Made by a program: the position numbers and the translations under genes. DNA of 64,000 nucleotides. Source: Enoplolaimus lenunculus. Lineage: Eukaryota; Nematoda; Enoplea; Enoplida; Thoracostomopsidae. This document shows positions 1 to 11,945 of this stretch, piece by piece (positions within the stretch are counted from its first letter, which is position 1; each line of letters opens with the position of its first letter). The notes under the pieces were generated by a model that was not told the DNA's origin, did no database searches, and saw only the letters and a program-made list of their open reading frames with translations. Location of the stretch: positions 434,001-498,000 of the forward strand of contig JASANG010003345.1 of the NCBI GenBank assembly GCA_030248215.1. The letters run 5' to 3'.

Positions 1-80
1 ACTAATTTTTTTTGCTTGACTTAGGCTTAGGCTTATGCTTAGGAATATGCTCTGTTCCGCCCCTGTTCTTTACATTGGCC
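1..80. repeat. TTAGGC-bearing hAT-like MITE, cut by window edge
   Basis: The window opens inside a copy of the dispersed element described at 6121-6331. TTAGGC-like hexamers are followed by the terminal sequence ending in tacattggcc at position 80. The left part lies outside the window. Confidence 0.75.
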
Positions 81-1032
81 GAACGGATTAATAGGTAAAG
101 CTTTGCAGTGTAGTTGGTCGGAAAAATTTAGAATCAACTAGAGGGGTATTGCTGCATCGTCTGGTATATGCTTGCTGCGACCATGGAAGTTTAGGGGTCT
201 GAGAACTTCGGGATTGAGCGAAGGCAGGTGTCATTCAAATGGATCTCTTTTCTCTGCACAACATTTTATAGTTGTCATGATGAATCAGCTGTTTTTGTGA
301 TGCGGTTTCACTGGCAATTGTAAACACTGATTCTAATTCGTTGAAAGCACGGCGCTAGAATTGGTGGAACAAGGATAGTGTAAGCAAGACTGAAAATTTT
401 TGTTTACAAATGGATTTGCTGCGCCATGCGGCAGTAGAAGTGCGCTGTAGTACAATGCCGAAGGTCGCCCGACGTTGACGTACAGTGTCGAACGATGACG
501 AAGGTAACGGACAAGGTGACGGCTGGCGCCTGATGTCATCAGAACTATACCGTTACACTAAAGGTGGGGCAGTAGTGTTTACAACTCAGGCGACAAAATT
601 TATTTCAATATAAAATAAAGCAGAAACCTGTTTAATATATACTTGGCCATGATTGGAGCGATTTAGTAGGCTCCTGTGCACATTCATCAAACCGTTTTTT
701 AAGTTTTAAATTTTAATTTAACTTGTTTACTTAAGATAGGCTTATAACTGTCCAGCTCTGATTTCAACGTCAGTCTCTAGGCGGGAGGCGTTTACCATCA
801 CCAGCTGTAACATGTATTAGTTGATTAACACAATACGTTGTTTATTTTATTGCATTTGTTCAGTGTACAGTTTTAGTTGCTCATAGTACACTCCATGCAG
901 AAAACGGTTAATAAACTTTGATTTCTTCTGCAGGACCTTAATACTTTTTGTTAAATTTTATTAATTAAAGAAACAAAAAAATATGTTTTAAAATAAAAAC
1001 GGTATTTTCATTTTATTTGCGCCGATTCGATA
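81..1032. other. intergenic, no gene seen
   Basis: No convincing exon was found. The segment 775-815 (gggaggcg, then taccatcac) resembles the tRNA-like unit at 56145-56222 in a decayed form. The last 100 bases before the ATG at 1033 are AT-rich and probably hold the promoter or a trans-splice acceptor of the next gene, but no specific site can be named. Confidence 0.4.
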
Positions 1033-4000
1033 ATGTTCATGCCGAATTTGCGTAACGAAACTATTGATCAGTGCATGAAACGCGTATTGCTTTTGCAAAT
1101 TTTGTGGTCTGCAATTTTCACCACAGGTATGTACAGGCCGTGTAGCTCTATAAAAGGCGTTCGCAATGTATATTATATACAGGAATATGTCACTGCAAAA
1201 AACGGCGAGTCAAATTGACTCTCTCCGAAATAGGCTTTTTCTAACTACACAAACTGAGTCAAAATTCGACTCCGCCTGAGTCACATTCGACTCAATTTGA
1301 CGCTGGCGGAGTCGAATTTTGACTCAGTTTGTGTAGTCAGGAAAAGCGTATTTCAGAGAGTGTCGATTTGACTCACCATTTTTTGCAGCGTATCTATAGG
1401 AAATTTTTGAAAACGGTTGTATTTATGTTTAGTTTTAAAGGTAAGATACTGGTTCGTTGGCTACGCTCGATCGCCAAATTCTGTTCTTGGTTGCAATCGT
1501 GTTCCAGGGGCGTGACCGGGATTTTATTTCGGGAAAGGGATAACAGCGTTTGAAAGTGTTTTGCCAGTGGGGATAGCAAGAAATTTTTTTGTCCTCTGCA
1601 GATTATTCTAAATCCTACGAAATTGCCTTTTTATAGATTTTTTCTGGAAATTTCGGGGGGGGGGGTGGGGGTGCGTCCCTGAATTCGACATCTATCTAAT
1701 ATCATTAACCTGGGACGCTGTGATCGGTTTGCTAATTAGTTAGTCAACTCGTTTTGCAATATTGCAACCGATGACAACATATTTCCCGCAAAATGAAAAG
1801 TCAGACATTGGTTTTCTATTCAGTTCTAATATATGTAAATTTTTTGTCTTGTGTGGGTCTGCTGAAAGAGATCGATCCCGGGATAACCTCGGTTCTGTAG
1901 AATACACGTTGCAACGCAGCTAAAAATCATACAGGGCTTTTTTATATACATAAACAAAATCTATGCAACATTCAGTCTGGAATTTTGCTAGCAAAAAACT
2001 TCGGTAATTATCTTTTATGGATATGAAATAAATCGGCTGGAAGGATGCCCAAAATACGTATGCGCGATATTGACACTTTAATAAGACTAGTAATCTGTAG
2101 TTGTGCACATGTGCAACTACTGTCTTAATATACTGTGTTTTGGTATATTTTTTGAAAAATTTATTCAAGCAAATCTGTATATGCTTTTTAGCTTTAAAAC
2201 TTGGTTGACAATTGTGTATTCAATTGCTATACAAATTTTTCAGCCTGTGGGGGTCCGAAAGGAATGACGGACCCTAGGAACCACGATCCCTAAAGGAAAA
2301 TACGAGTCCCAACGATGTACTACAAGATTTAAAGTCTAAAATGACGTTCGGTTTCCATTGCTCGCATGTTCTTTTTCACTATTATATCTCGCGCGATCCC
2401 CTTTTAGAAATTTGTTGATCCGCCGTTGATTCGATGAAAATAGTTAAAAACAATTAGTTTAATGGTGAACCAAACTCATACCGGTATACCACAATCAATA
2501 AAAGCAGGTATTTCGTTTAATTCTCGCTGATGTTTGCGTATGGCAATTTTGCAGTTATAAAATTGTCACAGAGGAATTGTTTGCATATTGTCTAGATAAT
2601 ACGATTGGGTTTATGTCGTTTTATTCGGTACGTTAAACCTGGAACGACTTGGATATAATTGATTAAGTAATTAATTTTTAATCTGTTTTAGATGCTGCTC
2701 TCAATACAAGTTCGGATACAATATTGGAAAAAACGCCGATAGGTAAGGTTTATCAATTTTCATATATATATAAATACAAAATATATTATTGTAGATTTTC
2801 TGAAACATTTTGAATGATGTTTGGCATCTGAAGCGGTATTTTCGGCTCTTTGTAGTACCAATTTACCAGATAGCAATAGGTTCTGAAACAAGAAAACTGC
2901 GGAAGTTACAAACATCAAACTTGGTTCGCAAGTAACACCGCTCAAATGCGTAAAATGCGACAAGTTATGAAAATCTCCATTTTTTGGTTCAAAATTTACA
3001 AGTCTTTAAGAGTAATAATTCGAAATATTAACCTGACCTGGTGACAATTTGTGCCATGATTTCAGTTAAAATTATATAGTAGTTACAATGTTATCATTGC
3101 AGGCGGTTACTGCAAATCGCGATCTCGTATTCCTTTCATCAATCCAAAGAACAACTTTGCTCAAGGATGTCTGTTCAGTCGCGCGTGTCCCCAAGGATAT
3201 CGTTGTGAGCTGTCGACTTCAGGTCAACTGTTGTGTTGTGGTCGTCTCGGCTCTGTTGCATACCCGAACTATGTTCACGTTCGCGACGCCAGGCAACGTC
3301 CGGTACCGTGTGCCGGAATTGGCTCCCGCTCGTGTCCAAGTCATTCCGCATGTTTGCCCACCAAAAGCGGACCGAGGGTTCAATTCGTGTGCACAACGCT
3401 TGCAAGACTTGCGCTCGAAAAACGCTACTTGCAAACATTGTCGTCACAAATGAACCACATGCTGGCCAGCCTTCAAAACGACACTGCACTGAATCGCCGA
3501 AGCTTAAGCCTAAGCTTAAACCATTGTCCTGGAGACTACATTCCACAGACAGTCACACCTTTCGCCACGTCTATGCAGACTCGTACCGATATCTTGGCCA
3601 GAGGTCTAGTGACATGCGCTCGTTCTGGCAGCCAATCATTTTGCACCGCTCCAGCGATTTGCGTTCAATCCAGCTTGGACCGGTCTGTTTTTCTTTGTTG
3701 TAAGCCTCCGTCATCAGTGTTAACCCATCCGCTCACTGGTCAACGGCAATCTTCCGAGACAGTATTTTGTCCTGGGCACCAGCGACCACTTAGAAAAGCT
3801 GATGGCACCATTGAGCAATGTCTAGCGACACATCTTGGCCGCTCGTGCTCGAGCTCGAGTTATACCTGCCAGCGACCGCTTGGCCCGCCCACGCTACCGT
3901 TAATCTGTTGTGGTTTTGGTGAATTTTCACCTTCAGGTGGTATACGGTGTCCAGCGCGGTTTGGCATAGGGCGACAGCCACTACTTGCCGGCATAATTGC

Positions 4001-6803
4001 ATTGCGTTGCACTCCTGAGTTGAACAACTGTCCCAGGGATTTTAGTTGCGTTGTATCACCATCGAATGGACTGTATGTTTGTTGCAACTCTATAGATCCT
4101 TCGGATAGCCGTGGTACAAGTGGTGGCACAGCGCGATGCAGAGATGGAAGTGTTCCAGATGTAATCGAGGGTATGCCTACGCGATGTGACATTGGTGAGT
4201 GTCGAATGACATAGTTTTAATTGGGAAGGCTTTAGATACAGTACCGCCGGGTTCGGCGAACCTTAAAATCGGGACCGGACAGAACTGAGTTTGAAATCTC
4301 TCGGTTTTCGACATTTAATACGGTATTGACCCGAATAAGAGGGGGGTCCCCATTTTGAGTCCAAATCAATAGGAGTCCGTATCCCTAATAAGAGTTCGTA
4401 AGCGGATACAGTCCTTAAACCTTAATTAGAGTCCATAAATGTCAATTATCCCTAAGTTTACCGCATAAATGACTCTTGGACCAAATAATTTGAGTTCAAA
4501 ACTTTAACGTGTACCTAAATTTTGAAAGTACATTCATAATTATTACCTTGTATTATCGCTCAAGCTATTGACACAAGACAAATAAATGTTTAAATCAACG
4601 GATAATTGCAGTACCGGATATATATCAGTACCGAAGGGCGGCGGAGCGTGGGTTAAAAATAAATGACAGTCCGTAACCAAATAACAAGAAACCTTAATTA
4701 GAGTCCATAAATGTCAATTATCCCTAAGTTTACCGCATAAATGACTCCTGGACCAAATAATTTGAGTTCAAAACTTTAAAGCGTACCTAAATTTTGAAAG
4801 TACATTCATAATTATTACCTTGTATTATCGCTCAAGCTATTGACACAAGACAAATAAATGTTTAAATCAACGGATAATTGCAGTACCGGATATATATCAG
4901 TACCGAAGGGCGGCGGAGCGTGGGTTAAAAATAAATAACAGTCCGTAACCAAATAACAAGAGGGGTACCCTCAGGAGAGGCCAAATAAATATCAGCCCCC
5001 CTCTTATTCGGGTCAATACAGTACTCAAACAAGCGCGCGAGCGCAATCTCAATTGCACAAGGTTTACGATAACGTCCAATTTTGTAAATTCGGCAAATTA
5101 TCCACTTTAATTTTGGCACGCGTTAGGTAGATTTTGACTCGTAAATTAGTTTCACCAGAAAGCTGTCAAAAGCCACCGAAGCACTGCTAAATTAAAGTGG
5201 GTAATTGAAATTTCTAATAGAATAATGGCAAGCTAACACGAAACTTGTTAGAAATTCGAATCGCCAGTACATAGCATGGCGGAAATCATTCACAATTAAA
5301 TTGCAGCTTCAATACAAGTAATGCAGAAAAACATGATACAAATAGCTAACTAGCCAAGCCTAGGTAGCAAAATATATTTTAAAACAACTACAAAACTTCA
5401 ACTATTAATAAACTTTTGGGAAAATACTGTAGTGACCCGAATAAGACGGGGCTAATATGAAGGGGGTATCCATTTTGAGTGACAATCAATTGTAGTCCGT
5501 ATTCATAATAAGAGTCCATAAGCGGATAAAGTCCCTAAATCCTAATTAGAGTCCATAAACGTCAATTGTCCCTAATGGCAGTGAATCCAGGCCAAATAAA
5601 GTTGAGTTCGAAAGTTTAAAGCCTACTTAATATTTAAACGTGCATACCTAAGTATATTCTTGCATTATCGTTCAAGCTTTTGATTGAAGAAACATAAACA
5701 TTTAATTCAACGGATAATTGCAGTGCCGGATATATCAGTAGCGAAGAGTGGCGGAGCGTGGGTTGAAAATAAATAACAGTCTGAGTAACGAGTTTTAATA
5801 TGTTTAAATACTAGTGGATCAGAAGAACCGCCGTGAATATTGAGTCATTTTTATCCCAGGTACCCTTTGTGTCAAGGTTTAACCGTTTAACGGAACCTTA
5901 AAGTCTATACCTCCCATCTTTCCAGTTAAAATTCTTAAAACGCAAAGACACTATTTAATGTTGACGTGCTACATCGTAGCTGTTACTTAGGGTCACGCTA
6001 TAGCGGCGTGCGTCGGCACGCGGCTAAACGCGGCGGCGTGCTGCAGTGGCCCGCGTCGCCGTCTGACGCAGTACTCAAAGATTTGGCGTCTACGCATACC
6101 AGTTTGCACTTAGCCGTAAGGCCCAATGTAAAGAACAGTGGCGGAACAGTGTTATAAGCATATTCCTAAGCCTAAGCCTAAACCTAAACCTAGACAAAAA
6201 ACCATAAGAATGAGCATATTCCTAAGCCTAAGCCTAAGTGTAAACCTAGCGAAAAAAAATAGTCTAAAGCTTAAGCTTACTCTATTCTAGTCGCAAAGGA
6301 AAACGTTCCGCCCCTGATCTTTACATGGGCCGCCGTAAGGAACGCCATTTTGCAAATCAGACCCGTACGAACATTGCGCTAACGTATCAACTAAACGTCT
6401 GCTGTATTAAAAATTATTTACAGGCAGTCTTGACACTTGTAACTTGGGCTACACATGCCAACAAACAACTGAACCAGCGACGTCGGCGTGTTGCCCAACT
6501 CCAAAATGTCCCAACGGTGGCCAATTTGTTGAGACACAAAGTTGTAGCGCAACAAATCGCGATTGTGGATTTGATTCAGTTTGTTTGGAGACAACGTTGG
6601 GACAATTCGATTGTTGTACGCGAGGACGCGGCAGTGAACCAGGATATTGCCCGGGGAATGGGATTATCGATATTTTAAGGGTTTCATGCAGGACTGTTGG
6701 ATCCATTTCGGAGTGTAACGAAGGCTATGTGTGTACGCAAACGGATAACGCTGTGCCTGGGTGTTGTTTGGACGAAAATTCGTTGCTGATCACTAAACAG
6801 TGA
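1033..6803 (+). CDS. secreted cysteine-rich multi-module protein (lustrin-cystein type), paralogue A
   Basis: Four exons fit together: 1033-1126, 2692-2742, 3103-4194 and 6424-6803. All three introns are phase 1 with GT..AG ends (acceptors ttttag, attgcag, tttacag), giving about 538 residues. Exon 1 codes for a signal peptide; the core is MKRVLLLQILWSAIFTT, and the second Met at 1075 may be the true start (524 residues). Exon 2 is a 51-nt linker. Exons 3 and 4 hold about eight Cys modules of the form C-P-x-G-Y-x-C...CC, as in the lustrin-cystein domain of nematode secreted proteins. The protein should be exported and disulfide-rich, perhaps in extracellular matrix; its exact job is unknown. 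It is closely related to the gene at 15648-19324 (both exons begin at G-Y-C and share PFINP.NN.AQGC). Against that paralogue it carries about 40 extra residues near 3400-3530, which include a telomere-like stretch. The 2.2-kb last intron is full of MITEs. Confidence 0.82.
1191..1390. repeat. foldback MITE, TGAGTCAAATTGACTC family
   Basis: The ends read cactgcaaaaaa and ttttttgcagcg. The whole 200 bp is close to one inverted repeat (gagtcaaattgactctctcc on one arm, its complement on the other). It lies in intron 1 of the Cys-rich gene. Other copies are at 8396, 14517, 24445 and 52200. Confidence 0.8.
1391..2691. other. rest of intron 1, no gene seen
   Basis: This is AT-rich intron DNA. A G-run at about 1657-1673 lies in a stretch resembling repeats near 42.15 kb and 51.7 kb. 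No exon with supporting splice sites was recognised before the 51-nt exon at 2692. Confidence 0.4.
4321..5021. repeat. TA-flanked MITE (GACCCGAATAAGAGG ends) with internal tandem duplication
   Basis: The left end cggtattgacccgaataaga and right end tcttattcgggtcaatacag are inverted repeats, with TA on both outer sides (4319-4320, 5022-5023), as for Tc1/mariner-type elements. An inner block is present twice: 4419-4690 and 4691-4962 (period 272). The element lies in the last intron of the Cys-rich gene and has no coding capacity. Confidence 0.82.
5427..5792. repeat. TA-flanked MITE, 3'-truncated copy
   Basis: This begins ctgtagtgacccgaataaga after a TA and follows the same inner sequence as 4321-5021 (agtccataa, gtcaatt, cggcggagcg-like, ataaataacag). 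It stops without the right terminal repeat. Confidence 0.75.
6121..6331 (-). mobile_element. TTAGGC-bearing hAT-like MITE with perfect 8-bp TSD
   Basis: This is the best-preserved reference copy. The element is 211 bp, runs from gcccaatgtaaag to ctttacatgggcc, and is flanked by the exact 8-bp duplication GCCGTAAG (6113-6120 and 6332-6339). The ends form imperfect inverted repeats of about 28 bp (ggccaatgta.aga.caggg). The interior holds several CCTAAG/GCCTAA units, the complement of the nematode telomere hexamer TTAGGC. An 8-bp duplication points to a hAT-type transposase acting in trans. It lies in the last intron of the Cys-rich gene. Confidence 0.88.
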
Positions 6804-7897
6804 TTTTGTGAACGATGAAACGTGGCCATAATGATGACTTAAACTTGTGGGATTCAGCGGACGCTTATCACAGACGGTTCGGCTCAATGGCCAATTGATA
6901 ATTTTGCACTGTGGACAGGATTGTTTTTGTTTGTGAAATTTTGTAATTGCTAAAAACCGTGAGTTTGGGCAAACAGATTTTTGGAACAAAAAGAGCCGAT
7001 GACGGAAACTTTTGAACTTGGGTCCGTTAATCATTGATTATTTTTCAGTCATTTGGCGAGAAAAAATATTTTGACCTTCGGATGAATTTATTTGTATAAC
7101 GAAATTTTTAACACCGCAGACCTGAACGGTGGACATTTTCATCATGGCACATCAAATCCGTCATTCGCGCTTTAATTGATTGGCGAGGCTAACCGGAATG
7201 ATTTAATGTTAGAGGTTGAGTTCAATTTCATCGGTTAAAAGGATACAACCAGAGGTCAGTCTCCTGCTCCGGCAGCTCAGGCAGAAAATCGATCTTCGGC
7301 TTCGGCTCTGGTAAAATTTTTGTCGGAGGTTCCGGCAGTTTCGGTAGTAAACTATGCGTAATTTTCCAAAATTTATCTGTTTAGCGCGTTTAAACATCTT
7401 AACTACATATTGTAGATATTGGCTAAAATTAACTAATTAATCATCATTTTAACTACCTAAGTTCGTCTCACCTCCGGCTTCACCTCCGGCTGCGGCAATG
7501 TTCGTTGATTGCTGGCGCCGGCTCCCGTATTCTTTACCTCCGGTTGTACCCTGTCTGTTAAAGTTGTAATTCAGTAATTCCAATGAAACTTGTATACATT
7601 CGTGTGAATATTGTGTTGTTTTGGAAGATTTTTAAAAATATCGATTTCTTCCTTTATAAATACTGAGTTACAGTAAATTTTGTATTATAACAGACGTTTT
7701 GGTAGGTACACCGAGATGACATTCAACAAATGATTTATTGCATAAAACCAAATATTACAATTCTTTGTGTTTCTATTACGTAAGGGTCTATATTCTCATA
7801 TGCGTACATCACCTATCACCAGTCATTGAACGATTTTTTAAACAGACGAATTCCTGCAACTACAAAACTCAAAATTAATACAGATGTAGGACAAATC
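6804..7897. other. intergenic; repeat shared with 11.13-11.24 kb
   Basis: No gene was recognised downstream of the stop at 6801-6803. The segment 7413-7510 (ctcacctccggcttcacctc and AT-rich flank) recurs at 11132-11240, so it is a low-copy dispersed repeat. The segment 7790-7850 is a decayed arm of the TGATAGGT family. Confidence 0.5.
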
Positions 7898-8115
7898 GGC
7901 CAATGTAAACAGCACGGGCGAAACAGTGTTATAAGCTTAATCCTAAGTCTAAGCCTAAGTGTAAGACCTTAAAGCCTAAGAGTAAGTATGAGTTTATTCT
8001 TAAGCCTATGCCTAAACCTAAGCGTAAAGCCAAGCAAAAAAAATTAGTCTAAAGCTTAACCTTACTGTATTCTAGTCTGTCAAAAAAAGTTCCGCCCCTG
8101 ATCTTTACATGGGCC
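7898..8115 (-). mobile_element. TTAGGC-bearing hAT-like MITE, 7/8 TSD
   Basis: The ends are ggccaatgtaaa and ctttacatgggcc, with CCTAAG-type hexamers inside. The flanks GACAAATC (7890-7897) and GACAAATA (8116-8123) match at 7 of 8 bases. It has the same polarity as 6121-6331. Confidence 0.85.
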
Positions 8116-8319
8116 GACAAATAAAAATACAAAAAATTTCCTGAGTTTCGAACCTTCGTCAATCGCTGGTTCGAAAATGGCAAGACCTATATAACCAACT
8201 TGTGATAGGTGCCTGGCATTACATGTTTGACTTTGTTAACTGCATGGTGGTATCAGAGATCTTATGGGACTTTAGCGTGTAAATGAGATATGACATTAAA
8301 ATTATTACCAACTAAGCTA

Positions 8320-8968
8320 CTGTAGTGACCCGAATAAGAGGAGAGACTGATATTTATTTGGCCTCTCCTGAGGGTACTCTCCGGTTATTCGGGTACACTG
8401 CAAAAATGGTGAGTCAAATTGATTCCCTCCGAAATAGGCTCTACGGGACTACACAAACTGAGACAAATTCGACTCCGCCAGAGTCAAACGGGCGACTAAG
8501 TGAGTCGAATTTGACTCTGGTGGAGTCTGATTTGACTCAATTTGTGTAGTCCCGTAGAGCCTATTTCGGAGGGAGTCACTTTGATTCACCATTTTTTGCA
8601 GTGTACAGACTGTTATTTATTATTAAGCCGCCCTCTGTGCTTCGTTACTGAAATATCGGTATTGCAACTATCCGTTGAATTAAACATTTATTTGCCTTGT
8701 ATTAAAAGCTTGGGCAATAATGCAAGGTTATACTTAGGAATGAATGTACTTTAAAACTTTGTATGCTTGGAGGTTTTGAACTCAACTTTATTCGGCCCTG
8801 GAGTCATTTATGCACTACAATAAGGGATAATTGACATTTATTGACTCTAACAGGGTTTAAGGACTCTACCGCTTACGGACTCTTATTAGGGATACGGACT
8901 CCTATTGATTGGGACTCAAAATGGGCACCCCTTCGTATTACCACCTTTGTTATTCGGATCACTACTGT
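8320..8968. repeat. TA-flanked MITE interrupted by a foldback MITE
   Basis: The left end is ctgtagtgacccgaataaga and the right end reads back as a decayed gggtcactacag. A second element, 8396-8603, lies inside it just after the left terminal region, so the TA-flanked copy is the older of the two. No coding capacity. Confidence 0.8.
8396..8603. repeat. foldback MITE nested in TA-flanked MITE
   Basis: Ends are cactgcaaaaatggtgagtc and its complement. The arms carry gactacacaaactgag and gactccgcc. It is the same family as 1191-1390. A TA lies at each outer side. Confidence 0.82.
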
Positions 8969-9349
8969 TAACAGTAATACATCATTACTGCATTAAGTCT
9001 TGTGTTATACGTGCAGAGGTAAATTAAAGAATTTTATCGCGTTGGCACTCGGAGAATAAGCTCAAAATGATCTTCGGTGCAGACAGCGAAATAAACAGCA
9101 GCCGTATGAGTGTTCAGGGGTCCAATCCCTCTTGGTTATTTTTGTCCAGAGATCTTAGAAATGATTTGAGTTACACTAAAAATGATACCCCCCTTTTGAA
9201 CTTTTATAAACATAATCCACCATTTCCAAAATTACCGGTATTGCAAATACAACGCAAACTTATATCCAACGAATTTAGCCGTATTTTGCTCACCGTCTCA
9301 CATTCCCAAGCACCAAACTCAATTTCAGGCCAGCAGCTTGCTCACCTTG

Positions 9350-9495
9350 CTTTTGGGTGTGGGGTAAAATTTTTTCAGGTGAGACATACATGGGTGTTCA
9401 AAGAATTATTACAAGCAAAATTAAAAAATTTTCTAGGTGGCCAAAATTTTTCCAGGGGGCTAAGCCCTTTTGTTCAACCACTTGGCTACGACACC
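9350..9495. repeat. CCGTAGCCAG-type MITE, decayed
   Basis: The inner sequence (gtaaaattttttcagg, gagacataca, caagcaaaa, then ccagggggctaagccc) and the right end ttggctacga match the family best seen at 56975-57148 and 57400-57555. A long open frame at 9067-9525 runs through it and is not taken as a gene. Confidence 0.6.
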
Positions 9496-11440
9496 ACTAA
9501 ATTCATTTTAATAAGATCGCCGTAGTTAAAACTAAAAAGACTATTTATTTTGAAGCTAAGTATGCATAAAACACTGGATCTTTTAACTTATAGGAAAATT
9601 GTAAAAACAGCTTACACATAATATTGAAACATCTGTCAAATCTTCTCTCACAGGAGTCAGTGGTGCTTGCTGTAAATGGATTGCCCTTGAAAATAAAACA
9701 GTGGATACTTGTTTTAAGAGGTTTTTCGTTTTTCTCGCTGCAATTAGCAACAACAAACGTAAAAATGGACGATGATGCATATTGTCAGTTTTGCAGTATT
9801 ACAGATTGGTTGATGGAAAATAGAGTAACAGGATATTTAAGAGTAAAAAAAATAATTAAAAGTGAATAAAAGCTTCTATAAGATTTTATTTTATCTATTT
9901 CGGCTGTTTTAAAATTTACTTTGAACATTGGGGTATTTTATATTAATAGTTTTTAAGCATTAATTTTAGTATGGTAAAATTGTTTTTTACGCACCAAAGC
10001 TTATAGCGTCGCATAGACTAAATGCTTACAGTATGTGTTTACGCACAATTGTATTGCTTGCGCTCGGCTGCTGATTTATGATGGAAAATATATTTCAAAC
10101 TCGCTGAATATTTAAAGTCTTTTTGAAGGTTTGAATTTTTAAGGTTCTATTTCTCATAATTGTAGTATATTAACTAAAAATATTATAAACAATTAATTAA
10201 GACGCTGGTTTAAATATAAGTAAATGAAGCAAACGAAATTTAAAAACTGACAAGCAATAAAGATAGCAGACGACAGGCATTTATGTAGCTCAAACAAATT
10301 TCAAGTTGCCTGCGAAATGTTATTCGTTTTAACGATGGGCTAACTTTCTAGATCCAACATTTGGCAACTTTTGTGTGAAACTGTTTTTTGGATGGGTGTC
10401 TGCACAGCTATAAGCCACAAGCGTGAGCTCAGACAATCTTAGATCAAACACCGAGAAATTCTGGATCCATCTCAACGTTGCGGACTCCCAACATGGAGTT
10501 TGGGGCAATCCCTGACCCCTGTCTGCTTCGGCACTGAACGTATAGCATCGCCCCAATTGTATGCCTGAAATTAGGGCGACTTTACGAACAACAATTTGTA
10601 TTTGTTCATGTTTATTCACAGCGTAATTGTGACGTTTGCAGCACAAGCTTATTATAAGCAATTCCGCTTGATGTGTACATATTTGAGAATTTTTCTAAAA
10701 TATTTAAATCAAAAAATATGTATCTATAAATATCCGGTTGACTACTTTTTAAGTAATTTTTGTTTTCAAGCGACAATTTAAATAAAATCTTTTTACTTAA
10801 AAACTAATCTTAGCAAGTTTTTTTCAAATGAGCACAATTTAGGGCTGGTATCATCTAGAATCATATGGCAAAGGTACATTTTTTCGACAAGATATATGTG
10901 TTAAACGCCCCGTGCTTTTATGTGGTGGCTACATGTGCGTAACTTTTACAATTATTAGTCGCTAAACGTGGAAAATAGATATAAACGATACTAAGTAAGA
11001 ATTTTTTCATTCACAGCTTTGACTAAAAAATTTTCCGTGAATAAAACTTTGTGTTAATCTTGTTTAGTGTACAATTTAAAAACAAAGCAGAAAAATAAAA
11101 TAACCCTAAAACCAAGACGTTTGATAATGCTTTATAGATATTTGCTAAAATTAGCAAATCAACCATTGTTTAAACTATCTAATTTCGTGGGACCTCCGGC
11201 TTCACCTCAGACTCCGGCTCAAGCAACTTCGAGTTGGCCTCCTGCGCTGGCATTTGTCATTCCCGTTACACTTTGCTATGCAGTTTCAGCTACATTTTTA
11301 CCTATTTTATGCAGAACTTGAGGTAATAGTTTCTAAATATGCTAAAATTTTAAATTATATAATTGTTAATTTGCGAACGCAGCTGAGTTGATGAATCGTA
11401 TACAAAGGAATTAGGTGGGTGTACAAAGGATTTCATTTCG
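9496..11440. other. intergenic, no gene seen
   Basis: No exon with supporting splice sites was found. The segment 10468-10560 on the minus strand is a fragment of the repeat seen at 12805-12985 and 47815-48020. The segment 11132-11240 repeats 7413-7510. The remainder is AT-rich and featureless. Confidence 0.4.
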
Positions 11441-11454
11441 GAAGTAATAAAACT

Positions 11455-11945
11455 AGGGATGTGCCAACCAAAACTTTTGCCGATACCGGTTATTATTTTG
11501 AAATTTTCCGATGCCGAACCTACACCGAACTGATGTGGACGCCGATGCCGATTCAACCCTTATACACCATGCTTAATAAACAGATATGAAACTACATTTC
11601 ATCATTTTATGAAGATTAAACACTATTAACCATCATAAACGATTGTCATTTTATGAAGATTAAACACTAACCATCATAAACGATTGTAATTTTATAACAA
11701 CGGTCTATTTCAATTAATTTTTCCACACAAACACAAGCGAGATAACAGTTTTCCTAACCAAATAGCTGATATGCTCCCAGAAATGAAATTGGTGGCATTC
11801 CAATTAACTGTTATATGTAACAAGTATGGGTAAAGAAGCGGCAATTTTTTTGCAGTGCCGATGCGTATATCGATACTCATGAAAAGTGCCGATTAGTACC
11901 GATGCCGCTGCCGATGCTGATTCCGATTAATCGGCACACCCCTGG
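11455..11945. repeat. hAT-like MITE with GGGATGTGCC / GGCACACCCCTG ends
   Basis: The inverted ends are ctagggatgtgcc and ggcacacccctg, and the flanks aataaaac and gataaaat agree at 6 of 8. GCCGAT motifs recur near both ends (tgccgatgctgattccga on the right). Inside, a unit of about 48 bp (catcattttatgaagatt...) is present twice at 11598-11690. Confidence 0.6.

Noticed and set aside
9067-9525. 152-codon open frame
   Set aside because: Its second half runs through a decayed CCGTAGCCAG-type MITE, and it has no motif or splice support.
10329-10661. 110-codon minus-strand frame
   Set aside because: Part of it is a fragment of the dispersed repeat at 12805 and 47815.
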